Shown one piece after another: positions 16,979 through 25,661 of a DNA stretch of 45,830 bases. Location: contig CAMAYC010000027.1 in NCBI GenBank assembly GCA_945862125.1, positions 1-45,830 of the forward strand. Direction: 5' to 3'. Position numbers and translations under genes: made by a program. The notes beneath the pieces are model-generated. The model searched no databases. It worked only from the letters and a program-made list of their open reading frames with translations, and was not told the DNA's origin. The stretch comes from Reyranella massiliensis 521. Its GTDB lineage: Bacteria; Pseudomonadota; Alphaproteobacteria; Reyranellales; Reyranellaceae. Each line of letters opens with the position of its first letter. Position 1 is the first letter of the stretch.

Positions 16979-17821
16979 ATGCGGCTCGCACGCGCCAAGG
17001 TCAATCTCTGGCTGAACGTCGTCGGCCGCCGCGCCGACGGTTACCATCTGCTCGACTCCCTGGTGGCCTTCACCGACCTCGCTGACCGGCTGGAGGTGGG
17101 GCCGTCCGACGGCCTGACGCTTTCACTCGAAGGCCCGGAGGCAGCAGCGATCGCGGGCGACGCCGACAATCTCGTGCTGAAGGCTGCGCGCCTGCTGGCC
17201 GACCGGGCCGGCGTGGCGCCGCGTGCCGCCCTCCGCCTCGCCAAGCACATTCCCGTGGCGGCGGGACTGGGCGGCGGATCGGCCGACGCGGCGGCGGCGC
17301 TTCATGCGCTTGTCGATCTATGGCGCGTGGCCATGCCTGTGGAGGAGCTGTTCGACATCGCAGCATCCCTCGGCGCCGACGTGCCGATGTGCCTGGCGGG
17401 CCGGCCCGCCCTGGCCTCGGGGGTGGGCGAGATCCTGCGACCGGCGCCGTCGCTGCCGCCTTGCGCCATTCTGCTGGTCAATTCCCGCACGCCGCTTGCC
17501 ACACCCGAGGTCTTCGCCGCGCGCCGCGGTGCCTTCTCGGCAACAAGGCCCGTGCCGTCCGCGTGGCCTGATCTGCAAACGTTCGCCGCCGACCTCGCCG
17601 CACGCGGCAACGATCTCACCGCCGCAGCGATCTCGCTGCAGCCGGCCATTGCCGACGTGTTGGAGGAGTTGCGCCGGGGCGACGGCGCCCGCTACGCCGC
17701 GATGAGCGGCAGCGGCGCCACCTGCTTTGCGCTCCACGATACCGTCGAGGCTGCGCGCGAAGCGGGGATGCGCCTGCCGGCGTCATGGTGGCGGCACGCC
17801 GGTCTGCTGATCCCGGCGTGA
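16979..17821 (+). CDS. ispE: 4-diphosphocytidyl-2-C-methyl-D-erythritol kinase
   Basis: A 280-residue GHMP kinase of the MEP isoprenoid pathway. It phosphorylates 4-(CDP)-2-C-methyl-D-erythritol at the 2-hydroxyl. The N-terminal substrate region (RAKVNLWLNVVGRRADGYH), the ATP-binding glycine loop (PVAAGLGGGSADAAAAL, about residues 91-107) and the C-terminal motif MSGSGATCFAL are all present. It follows the TPR gene after 30 bases and may be read with it. GAGG at 16967-16970 is the probable ribosome-binding site. A 10-bp palindrome CTGACGTCAG (17826-17835) separates it from the convergent next gene. Confidence 0.96.
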   Translation: MRLARAKVNLWLNVVGRRADGYHLLDSLVAFTDLADRLEVGPSDGLTLSLEGPEAAAIAGDADNLVLKAARLLADRAGVAPRAALRLAKHIPVAAGLGGGSADAAAALHALVDLWRVAMPVEELFDIAASLGADVPMCLAGRPALASGVGEILRPAPSLPPCAILLVNSRTPLATPEVFAARRGAFSATRPVPSAWPDLQTFAADLAARGNDLTAAAISLQPAIADVLEELRRGDGARYAAMSGSGATCFALHDTVEAAREAGMRLPASWWRHAGLLIPA

Positions 17822-17841
17822 AGGCCTGACGTCAGCTGGAC

Positions 17842-19857
17842 CTAGTTGGGCTTGGGCGCCATCAGAAGGCGCAGTTCCTTCAGCGACTCGAACAGCGCCT
17901 TGCTCGGCTCGCCGGTCACCGTGAGGCCAGCGGCGCGTTCGTAGTCGCGGATCGAGGTGCGTGTGCCGGGCCCGTTCAAGCCGTCGGGCGCGTCGCGGGA
18001 AAAATTGAGGTCGCGCAGCAACGTCTGGATGGCCTTCACCTGCTCGGCCGGAGCCGTCGGCCAGACATCCGGCACCTTGGGTGCCGCCTTGGGCATCGTG
18101 CGCGCAATCTCGGCTGATGTCGGGGGCGGCGGCGGCGGTTCCGTGCGGCCGATGTCGATCATCGCCGGTACCGCGACCGCCGGTGCGGGTTCAGGGTTGG
18201 GCGCACTCTTGGCCGGTTCCGGGGCGACTGCGATCTGGGCCGGCGGGGGCTTCGCAGTTTCTATCTTCGGCAGGGCAGGCTTTGGCGGATCGATCTTTGC
18301 CGCTTCGATCTTGGGCGGTTCAGCTTTCGGCGCCTCGACTTTCGGTGGTTCGGGCTTTGCGGCTTCGACCTTGGCGGGCTCGGTCTTCGGCGCTTCAGCC
18401 TTCGGCACCTCGACAGCCTTCGGCATCTCGACCTTTGCCGGCTCGACCTTTGGTGCTTCCGCCTTCGGAGCCTCGGCCTTGGCCGTGCTGGTCTTCTGCA
18501 GATCCATCTTCGGCAACTCGACCTTCGGCAGCTCCACGGTCGGCGTTTCGACCTTCGCTTCTATCTTGGTCGGCAGCGGTAGCGGCGAATTGGCCACCAC
18601 ATCACGGCTGCCCAGCGAATCCTTCAAGGCAGCATAGACCTCGCGGGTCGGCTCGCCGGTCTCGCGCTGGCCAATGCTGCGCTGATAGCTGCGGATGGCG
18701 GCGCGAGTCATCGGCCCAAGGGCGCCGTCGGGTTTGTCGCGCAGGAATTTCAGGTCGACCAGGGCCTGCTGGATGACGCGGACCTGGTCGTTGCCGGCCT
18801 TCGGCCAGCCCGGCGGATCGGCATCGGGAGACGGCGGTGGTGCGGGCGGCGCTGCGACCACTTCGGCCGGTGCCGGGGCTGCCACGGGCGCCGGCTTCGG
18901 CGGCGACAGCGTCTCGACGATGAGCTTGAACTCGGCCTGGCCCGACTGTTGGGCACGCTCGAGTTCAGCCGGCGTCAGGATCCTCTGCAGGGTCTGCGCA
19001 CGTTGGCTCGCCGTCTTGGCCAGCGCCGTCTCGGTGCCGCGATTGGTCTGGCGTTCGAATTCGGCGGTGATCGCGAACCAGGCCAGGGCCATCGAGGCGT
19101 CCTTCGGCGCGGCGTCGCCACGTTCGTAGATGTCGCCCAACGTGAACATCGACGCCGCCATGCCCTGCAGCGCAGCCGATCGCAGCAGCTCGACGGCTTC
19201 CTTGCCGTCGCGGGGCGCGCCTTTGCCGTCGCGCAGCAGCAGGGCGAGGTTGTGCTTGGCCATCGCCAGGTTTGCGGCCACGGCCTTGCGGTACCATTCG
19301 ATGGCCTTGGTCGAGTCGCGCTCGACGACGAAGCCACGCTCGTACATCACGGCGACGTTGAATGCCGATTGCGCCGAACCGCGCTGGGCCGCGCGCAGCA
19401 GCCAGCCGGCGCCGGCCTGCTGGTCCTTGGTCACGCCCACGCCCTGGACCAGCCGGCGGGCCAGTTCCTCCATGGCGACGATTTCGTTGGCATTGGCCTT
19501 GGCCCGAAGCTCGTCGATCGGCATTGCCGCCCAGTCGGTCGGCTTGGGGGGCTCGGCCGTGGCTGTTGACGCAGCCGGCGGCGGGGCGCTGCGGGCGATG
19601 TCCGCGCTGGTCGGCTCGGGCGGTGGTGGGGCGTCTTGCAGGACGATCTTGGCCGCCGGCGTGGCGGCAGGAGGCGATGGTGCATCGACGACCGCACGCT
19701 TCGCCCGGGAGGCCTTGGCGACCCGCGGCGGTGCCGTTTCGGGCGGCTGCGTCACCCAGGCGCCGGTGGCGGCGGTGGCCACGACCAGGATCGCGACCCC
19801 GGCCAGGACGACGGGGCGCTTCACCAGGGAGCTGGGCTTCTGGGGGGTGCCGGTCAT
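17842..19857 (-). CDS. Membrane-anchored Sel1-repeat and peptidoglycan-binding protein
   Basis: A 671-residue envelope protein. One N-terminal membrane segment (about residues 14-33) is followed by a Pro/Ala-rich linker. Sel1-type repeats cover about residues 110-270 (AGAGWLLRAAQRGSAQSAF, STKAIEWYRKAVAANLAMAK). A first peptidoglycan-binding domain lies at about 350-415 (VRVIQQALVDLKFLRDKPDG). A long degenerate Lys-Ala-Glu-Pro-Lys repeat region covers about 425-560. A second peptidoglycan-binding domain is near the end (VKAIQTLLRDLNFSRDAPDG). It likely spans the periplasm and contacts the cell wall. The repeat region at DNA level is roughly 18190-18580. It is convergent with ispE and two bases downstream of ctaA, so probably co-transcribed with it. 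Confidence 0.88.
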   Translation of the reverse strand: MTGTPQKPSSLVKRPVVLAGVAILVVATAATGAWVTQPPETAPPRVAKASRAKRAVVDAPSPPAATPAAKIVLQDAPPPPEPTSADIARSAPPPAASTATAEPPKPTDWAAMPIDELRAKANANEIVAMEELARRLVQGVGVTKDQQAGAGWLLRAAQRGSAQSAFNVAVMYERGFVVERDSTKAIEWYRKAVAANLAMAKHNLALLLRDGKGAPRDGKEAVELLRSAALQGMAASMFTLGDIYERGDAAPKDASMALAWFAITAEFERQTNRGTETALAKTASQRAQTLQRILTPAELERAQQSGQAEFKLIVETLSPPKPAPVAAPAPAEVVAAPPAPPPSPDADPPGWPKAGNDQVRVIQQALVDLKFLRDKPDGALGPMTRAAIRSYQRSIGQRETGEPTREVYAALKDSLGSRDVVANSPLPLPTKIEAKVETPTVELPKVELPKMDLQKTSTAKAEAPKAEAPKVEPAKVEMPKAVEVPKAEAPKTEPAKVEAAKPEPPKVEAPKAEPPKIEAAKIDPPKPALPKIETAKPPPAQIAVAPEPAKSAPNPEPAPAVAVPAMIDIGRTEPPPPPPTSAEIARTMPKAAPKVPDVWPTAPAEQVKAIQTLLRDLNFSRDAPDGLNGPGTRTSIRDYERAAGLTVTGEPSKALFESLKELRLLMAPKPN

Positions 19858-19859
19858 CC

Positions 19860-20921
19860 TTAGACCATAGCCGAGACCTGAGGCTGCCGAGAAGGCATTG
19901 CGCGATGGCGGACCACGATCAAAGCCGTCAACAGGAGCACTGCACCCACCTGATGCGCCGTTGCCAGGAAGATGTTGATTCCACTCAGAATCGTGGCGAT
20001 TCCGAGGCCCAGTTGGACCATCGCCATCGCCGCTGCCGCGAGAGTTTCAGGCCGCCGCACGCGCCAGGCGAGCGCCAGCACGCCCAAAACCAGGACCTTG
20101 GCCAACCAGCGATGGATGAACTGGATGGTCGTGCCGTTCTCGAAAAGGTTGATCCACCACGGGCTGAGCTCGAACAGGCCGGGCGGGATCCAGTAGCCCG
20201 ACATGGTGGGAAAGGTGCTGTGCGCCGCGCCGGCCCGTAGCCCGGCCATCAGCGCGCCCCAGGTCAGGACCACGAAGAGAAAGGCGATCAGCCCCGTGCT
20301 TTCGCGCCCTGCCTTGGCGTCGTCGCGCCGCGCTCCCTGTGGCCCCAACTCGAGGATCAGCCAAACGGTGTAGGCGTAGAGCGCCACGGCGAGCAGGAGA
20401 TGGGCGGCGAGCCGGTAGTGGCTGACCGACGGACGGTCGACCAGGCCCGAGGCGACCATCGCCCAGCCCAGCGCGCCCTGCAGTCCGCCCGTCACGAGCA
20501 GCGCCAGCAGCCGCGGCTTCAGGTGGGGCGTGAGCTGCCCCCGCAGCCAGAACCAGGCGAGCGGCAGCGCGAACGCCACGCCGATCAGCCGGCCCCACAG
20601 GCGATGGATATATTCCAGCCAGAAGATCTCTCTGAATTCGACGACGTTGAAACCACGATTGGTCGTTCTTCCCTGTGGCGAGGAAAGATACTTCTCCAGT
20701 TCGGCGTTCCAGGCTGCGTCGGATAGTGGCGGCAACCAGCCGGTGACCGGCCGCCATTCGACCATCGACAGGCCCGATTCGGTGAGTCGCGTGAGCGCCC
20801 CGATGGCGATCATGAAAAGGATCATCGCGGCAACGAGGATCAGCCAGTTGCGCACGGAAGCGGGAGCGGTTTGCATGGAGGGCGGACCATGCGCGATGCC
20901 GCGGCCTGCGTCATCAGGCAT
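19860..20921 (-). CDS. ctaA: Heme A synthase
   Basis: A 353-residue CtaA/COX15 protein with eight predicted membrane segments in two four-helix halves. It oxidises haem O to haem A for cytochrome aa3 oxidase. The haem-ligand histidines are visible in EYIHRLWGR, VSHYRLAAHLLL, FIHRWLAK and ATAHQVGAV. The conserved RLTESGLSMVEWRPVTGW and GYWIPPGLFE loops fit the alphaproteobacterial type 2 form. ATG 20921 is used; Met at 20876 is a possible shorter start. Neither has a strong Shine-Dalgarno. It is divergent from the large flavoprotein gene with a 101-base gap. Confidence 0.93.
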   Translation of the reverse strand: MPDDAGRGIAHGPPSMQTAPASVRNWLILVAAMILFMIAIGALTRLTESGLSMVEWRPVTGWLPPLSDAAWNAELEKYLSSPQGRTTNRGFNVVEFREIFWLEYIHRLWGRLIGVAFALPLAWFWLRGQLTPHLKPRLLALLVTGGLQGALGWAMVASGLVDRPSVSHYRLAAHLLLAVALYAYTVWLILELGPQGARRDDAKAGRESTGLIAFLFVVLTWGALMAGLRAGAAHSTFPTMSGYWIPPGLFELSPWWINLFENGTTIQFIHRWLAKVLVLGVLALAWRVRRPETLAAAAMAMVQLGLGIATILSGINIFLATAHQVGAVLLLTALIVVRHRAMPSRQPQVSAMV

Positions 20922-20975
20922 AAATGTCGCGAAGGTACGGCGCGCCTTGCGCTTCGGGCCCGCGCCGGTTAATCG

Positions 20976-20989
20976 GTTCGCCTACGAAC
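20976..20989. promoter_or_regulatory. Inverted repeat in the ctaA/flavoprotein divergent gap
   Basis: GTTCG-CCTA-CGAAC is a perfect 5-bp inverted repeat with a four-base spacer, in the middle of the 101-base gap between two divergent genes. It could be a regulator-binding site; no matching regulator is nearby. Confidence 0.3.
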
Positions 20990-21022
20990 AAAATACCCCT
21001 CGCTTCATCTGGATATTTCGCA

Positions 21023-24000
21023 ATGAACGCGCCCCGGCTGGCCCCCGTGCTCTCCCATGGGTTCAGCTTCAATGATCTCTATGACCGCGACGGTCTCGCC
21101 CGCCTCGATGCCGCCTTTGCCGCGTGGCTGCAGGGTGTCGATGCCGGGCTTCATGCACGGCTGATGGCGGCGCGTGCGACGCCGGGCGAACTCGCCGACA
21201 AGGACGAGTCGAACCTCCTGATCGAGCTTGCACGGCCGCTCGAGGATTTCATCGGCGCGCTGTTCGATGTGGCGGCGCCGGTCGCCGAGCTGCGTGGCCG
21301 CCATAGCCGGTTGGCGCCGCTCTACGACTGCAAGCGGCTGTTCGTGCAGCGCTACGTCACGCGTGCCATCAAGGCCGATGCGGCGCTGGCGCTCGACGGC
21401 GACAGCGTCATGGCCGAGGTCAAGGTCGCGGCCAGCCTTGCCGACGGGCTCGAAAGCTGGGAGCTCGCCTTCGCCCTCAAAGTCCGCGATCTCGTTGGTG
21501 CCGAATTCAAGGTCGAGACGCCGACGCCCGAGATCGAAGCCCTCGCACGATACGCCGCCTGGGCATTGCACAATCCCGAGGGCAAGAAGCGGCATCGCGA
21601 CGGTCCGCTGTTCAAGGTGCCGCACAAGGTCGATCCCGACCATCTGGTGCCGATCGAGACCGAGATCGTCGACGGCGTCACGCGCATGAAGCTGCCGAGA
21701 CCGCTGCTGCGTCATCGCGAGGGTTTTGCGCTGACCGACGAGGGTTTCGACCTGGTCCGTGCACTCGATCACACCAACTACTGCATCTGGTGCCACAACC
21801 AGGGCAAGGACAGCTGCTCTCGCGGTCTCAAGGACCGCAAGACCGGTGCCTTCCAGAAATCGCCGTTCGGCGTGACGCTGGCCGGCTGCCCGCTCGAGGA
21901 AAAGATCTCGGAGATGAACCTGCTGAAGAGCGAGGGCTTCTCCGTCGGTGCGCTGGCCATGGCGGTGGTCGACAACCCGCTGGTCGCGGCGACAGGGCAC
22001 CGCATCTGCAACGACTGCATGAAGGCCTGCATCTACCAGAAGCAGGAGCCGGTCGACATCCCGCAGATCGAGACCCGCACCCTGAAAGACGTGCTCGCCC
22101 TGCCGTGGGGCTTCGAGATCTATTCGCTGCTGACGCGCTGGAACCCGCTCAACCTTCGTCGCCCGATTCCGCGTCCCTCGACCGGTCGCACCGTGCTGGT
22201 GGTTGGTCTCGGCCCGGCGGGCTTCAACCTTTCGCATCACCTGATGAACGACGGCCACACCGTGGTCGCGATCGACGGGCTGAAGATCGAGCCGCTGCCG
22301 CCCGGCCAGTCGGGCGTGCTGGCCGATGGTGCGCGCGTGCCGTTCGATGCCGTGCAGGATGTCGCCAGCCTGCGCGAGGACCTCGGTGCCCGCGCGATGG
22401 CGGGCTTCGGTGGCGTCGCCGAGTACGGCATCACCGTGCGCTGGGACAAGAACTACCTGAAGATGGTGCGGCTGCTGCTGGAGCGGCGCGGCCAGTTCTC
22501 CATGTTCGGCGGCGTGCGCTTCGGCGGCACGGTGACGGTCGAGAGTGCGCTGGCCATGGGCTTCGACCATGTGGCGCTCTGCGCCGGAGCCGGCAAGCCC
22601 ACGGTGCTCGACCTGCCCAACGGTCTCGCACGTGGCGTGCGCGCTGCATCGGACTTCCTGATGGCGCTGCAGCTCACGGGTGCCGCCAAGAAGGAGTCCA
22701 TCGCCAACCTGCAGATCCGCCTGCCGGTGATCGTGATCGGCGGCGGCCTGACCGGCATCGACACCGCCACCGAATCGCTCGCCTACTATCCGCTGCAGGT
22801 CGAGAAGTTCCTGGCACGGCACGAGACGCTGGTCGCCGAGCGCGGCGAGGCGGCGGTGAGTGCCGCCTGGAACGACGAGGAGCGCGAGATCGCGCAGGAA
22901 TTCCTGGGCCATGCCAGGGCCATCCGCGCCGAGCGCGCGACGGCCGAGCGCGAGGGCCGTACGCCCGATATCGCCGGGCTGGTCAACTCCTGGGGCGGCG
23001 TGTCGCTGGTCTATCGCCGTCGCCTGATCGACTCGCCGTCCTATACGCTGAACCACGAGGAAGTGTTCAAGGCGCTGGAGGAGGACATCCGCTTCGTAGA
23101 GGGCCTCTCGCCGGTGGCCGTCGAGGTCGATGCCAACGGCCATGCCTCTGCGCTGAAAGTCGCGGGCGAGCAGAACGGCGCCAAGGTCGAGGCGGTCTTG
23201 CCGGCGCGAACCATCCTGGTGGCGGCGGGCACGCAGCCCAACACCGTGCTGGCGCGCGAGGATGCGACTCACGCCTTCATCGACGGCAAGTATTTCCGCG
23301 CCCTCGACGAGGACGGCAACGCAGCCACGCCCGAGCGCGTCTGCAAGCCCGCCGATGTGCGCGTGCTGATGTACCGCCACAGCGATGGCCGCGGCATGTC
23401 GTTCTTCGGCGACCTGCATCCCTCGTTCGCGGGCAATGTCGTGAAGGCAATGGGCGGCGCCAAGCAGGGCTATCCGGTGCTGACCCGGACGATGGAAAAG
23501 CTGGCTGCCCCGGCGCGGTCGCCCGAAGCGATCCTGGCCGAGGCCAATCGCGACTGGCGGGCAAAGGTCGTGCGTGTCGACCGGCTGACGCCCACCATCG
23601 TCGAGGTGATCGTCGAGGCACCGGCTGCCGCCCGGCACTTCGAGCCGGGCCAGTTCTATCGCCTGCAGAATTACGAGGCGCGGTCGAAGACAGTCGACGG
23701 GACGCTGCTCACCATGGAGGGCCTGGCGCTGACCGGCGCCTGGGTCGACAAGGACAAGGGCCTGCTGTCGATGATCGCACTGGAGATGGGCGGCTCGTCC
23801 GACCTCTGTGCGCTGCTCGAACCCGGCGAGCCCGTGATCGTCATGGGCCCGACCGGTGCGCCGACCGAGATCGAGCCTGGCGAGACCGTCGTGCTGGCGG
23901 GCGGTGGCCTCGGCAACGCCGTGCTGTTCTCGATCGGCCAGGCATTCCGCAAGGCCGGCAGCAAGGTGCTCTACTTCGCAGGCTACAAGCGCGTGGTCGA

Positions 24001-24526
24001 CCGCTACAAGGTCGAAGAGATCGAGGCCGCGGCCGATGTCGTCGTCTGGTGCTGCGATGAGGCGCCAGGCTTCGTGCCAGGCCGGCCGCAGGACAAGTCG
24101 ACCGTCGACAATATCGTCGAGACGATGCGCAAGTACGCCTCGGGCGAGCTCGGCCCCCAGCCGATCCCGTTCAGCGACGCCGACCGCATCGTGGCCATCG
24201 GTTCCGACGGCATGATGAACGCCGTGCGTCTGGCGCGTCACGCCGTGCTGAAGCCCTATCTCAAGGCCGACCACCGCGCGTTCGGATCGATCAACTCCCC
24301 CATGCAATGCATGATGAAGGAGATCTGCGCCCAGTGCCTGCAGCTCCACCGGGATCCGGTGACGGGCAAGGAGACGGTGGTGTTCTCCTGCTTCAACCAG
24401 GACCAGGAGCTCGACCGCGTCGACTTCGCCAGCCTGCGTCAGCGGCTGCGCCAGAACGGCGTGCAGGAAAAGATCGGTGCGCTCTGGATCGACCGATCGC
24501 TCCGCAAGATCGGCGCGCGCCGCTAG
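21023..24526 (+). CDS. Single-chain GltD/NfnL-like plus PyrK/NfnS-like flavoprotein
   Basis: A 1167-residue cytosolic multidomain oxidoreductase. Residues 1-250 are a helical domain I do not recognise. Residues about 250-340 hold GltD-like Fe-S cysteines (C254, C257, C265, C289 and C329, C332, C336). An FAD motif VLVVGLGPAGFN is near 394, and an NAD(P) motif VIVIGGGLTGID near 570. From about 845 comes a PyrK/ferredoxin-reductase-like FAD domain (FEPGQFYRLQ) with the nucleotide loop AGGGLGNAVLF near 960. A C-terminal [2Fe-2S] pattern has C1096, C1102, C1105 and C1123. The order corresponds to NfnL followed by NfnS, the subunits of electron-bifurcating NADH-dependent NADPH:ferredoxin oxidoreductase. 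Bifurcation here is inference. The stop overlaps the convergent MAPEG stop. Confidence 0.88.
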   Translation: MNAPRLAPVLSHGFSFNDLYDRDGLARLDAAFAAWLQGVDAGLHARLMAARATPGELADKDESNLLIELARPLEDFIGALFDVAAPVAELRGRHSRLAPLYDCKRLFVQRYVTRAIKADAALALDGDSVMAEVKVAASLADGLESWELAFALKVRDLVGAEFKVETPTPEIEALARYAAWALHNPEGKKRHRDGPLFKVPHKVDPDHLVPIETEIVDGVTRMKLPRPLLRHREGFALTDEGFDLVRALDHTNYCIWCHNQGKDSCSRGLKDRKTGAFQKSPFGVTLAGCPLEEKISEMNLLKSEGFSVGALAMAVVDNPLVAATGHRICNDCMKACIYQKQEPVDIPQIETRTLKDVLALPWGFEIYSLLTRWNPLNLRRPIPRPSTGRTVLVVGLGPAGFNLSHHLMNDGHTVVAIDGLKIEPLPPGQSGVLADGARVPFDAVQDVASLREDLGARAMAGFGGVAEYGITVRWDKNYLKMVRLLLERRGQFSMFGGVRFGGTVTVESALAMGFDHVALCAGAGKPTVLDLPNGLARGVRAASDFLMALQLTGAAKKESIANLQIRLPVIVIGGGLTGIDTATESLAYYPLQVEKFLARHETLVAERGEAAVSAAWNDEEREIAQEFLGHARAIRAERATAEREGRTPDIAGLVNSWGGVSLVYRRRLIDSPSYTLNHEEVFKALEEDIRFVEGLSPVAVEVDANGHASALKVAGEQNGAKVEAVLPARTILVAAGTQPNTVLAREDATHAFIDGKYFRALDEDGNAATPERVCKPADVRVLMYRHSDGRGMSFFGDLHPSFAGNVVKAMGGAKQGYPVLTRTMEKLAAPARSPEAILAEANRDWRAKVVRVDRLTPTIVEVIVEAPAAARHFEPGQFYRLQNYEARSKTVDGTLLTMEGLALTGAWVDKDKGLLSMIALEMGGSSDLCALLEPGEPVIVMGPTGAPTEIEPGETVVLAGGGLGNAVLFSIGQAFRKAGSKVLYFAGYKRVVDRYKVEEIEAAADVVVWCCDEAPGFVPGRPQDKSTVDNIVETMRKYASGELGPQPIPFSDADRIVAIGSDGMMNAVRLARHAVLKPYLKADHRAFGSINSPMQCMMKEICAQCLQLHRDPVTGKETVVFSCFNQDQELDRVDFASLRQRLRQNGVQEKIGALWIDRSLRKIGARR

Positions 24527-24936
24527 GCGAAGACCTTTCGTGCCACGAGCACCAGCAGCGTGCCCGAGGCGACGAGGATGGTCAGAAGCGTCAGGGTGAT
24601 GCCGGCAGACCGGCCGGCATTGATGTCGAGCGTGCTGGACAGGCCATAGGCGTGAGCGATACGGCCGACGACAAAGCAGGCGCCCAACGCGTGCACCAGC
24701 CAGCGCGGGCCGCCGCAGATTTCGAGCAAGGCCAACAGCACCAGCACCAGCGCAGCGTATTCCGCAAAGTTCCCGAACACGCGGGCCATGCGACTGAGCC
24801 CCGGGTTGCCGCCATCGCCGATGCTGATGCGGGTCGTCATGCGCTGGCGGACCACCAGCACTGACAGCACCACACAAAGCAAGCCGGTCAGGGCGGCATA
24901 GAAGGCGGTGACGAAGGGCAGGGCTGGCATTGCCAT
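24523..24936 (-). CDS. MAPEG family membrane protein
   Basis: A 137-residue protein with four membrane helices and the MAPEG signature region RISIGDGGNPGLSRMARVFG (about residues 36-55). FAEYAALVLVLLALLE and AHAYGLSS follow. MAPEG members are glutathione- or eicosanoid-related membrane enzymes, but bacterial ones are mostly uncharacterised. The stop codon shares CTAG with the convergent flavoprotein stop, leaving no intergenic space. It lies 11 bases after the methyltransferase gene and is probably in the same transcript. Confidence 0.85.
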   Translation of the reverse strand: MAMPALPFVTAFYAALTGLLCVVLSVLVVRQRMTTRISIGDGGNPGLSRMARVFGNFAEYAALVLVLLALLEICGGPRWLVHALGACFVVGRIAHAYGLSSTLDINAGRSAGITLTLLTILVASGTLLVLVARKVFA

Positions 24937-24947
24937 GAAGGGATCTC

Positions 24948-25631
24948 CTAGGGAGCGCGGACGAAGCGGAACAGGACCTTGTCCTGGCTGTAATAACGCA
25001 GCTGGTCGACGATCTTCGGAAAGTATTCGCTGCCCACGGTCACCGGCATGAAGGCGTCGAGCGCGAGCGGCCGCACCGAGACAGTGAAGCCCGTCTCAGA
25101 GAAGACCTTCGCCACGCGGTCGAGCGAATGATCGTAGATCGGGATCGACGAGGTTTCCGAAATCGCCTTGCGCCACCTGGGCCACACCGCGCTGTCGGTG
25201 TGGCAGCCCATGGCGGCAACGTAGGCGCCGCCGGGACGCAGTGCTGCCTTCATGTCGGCGGCGTGGACCGCGAGATCGGGCAGCAGGTAGAGCACTTCGT
25301 GGCTGAAGGCGTAGTCGAAGACCTGGCCGAGGGCCGCGGCGCTGTTGCCGGCGCGATAGTCGATCGGGCGCTGGCGTTTCAGCAGCTCGGCGCGCGCCAC
25401 CGATTCACGGGCGATGTCGATGCCGACGCCGGCGCGGAAGGGATGGCGGTCGTACAGCATGCGCAGGAAGCCACCCTGGTTGCAGCCGTAGTCGAGCACG
25501 GTCGAGTCGCGGAGATCTTCGGGAACGGAAACGTCGATCATGCGCCGCCAGATCGGCGCATGGGCGGCGCCCATCGCTTCTTCATCCGCTGGATTGCGAT
25601 TCCAGGTCGAGATCGTGCCGCTGCGCTGCAT
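24948..25631 (-). CDS. SAM-dependent methyltransferase (class I)
   Basis: A 227-residue class I methyltransferase. Motif I is VLDYGCNQGGFLRML (about residues 45-59), the acidic motif II is GVGIDIARESVARA, and motif IV is around FDYAFSHEVLYLLPD. A post-motif segment ALRPGGAYVAAMGCH follows. The substrate is unknown. The protein is preceded by the MATE transporter gene on the same strand, with a 30-base gap, and followed by the MAPEG gene. Confidence 0.87.
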   Translation of the reverse strand: MQRSGTISTWNRNPADEEAMGAAHAPIWRRMIDVSVPEDLRDSTVLDYGCNQGGFLRMLYDRHPFRAGVGIDIARESVARAELLKRQRPIDYRAGNSAAALGQVFDYAFSHEVLYLLPDLAVHAADMKAALRPGGAYVAAMGCHTDSAVWPRWRKAISETSSIPIYDHSLDRVAKVFSETGFTVSVRPLALDAFMPVTVGSEYFPKIVDQLRYYSQDKVLFRFVRAP

Positions 25632-25661
25632 GCCGCCCTCCCGAGTTGGGAAGGCAGCCTA

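Noticed and set aside
17826..17835. CTGACGTCAG palindrome as a regulator site
   Set aside because: It lies between convergent gene ends, where no promoter would be regulated; probably chance or a 3'-end feature.
18190..18580. CRISPR-like repeats
   Set aside because: The repeat is a degenerate in-frame Lys/Ala/Glu/Pro coding repeat without regular spacers.
21005..24877. 1290-residue minus-strand open frame opposite the large flavoprotein
   Set aside because: A low-complexity His/Arg/Gln-rich shadow of a long GC-rich gene; it would also cover two other real genes.
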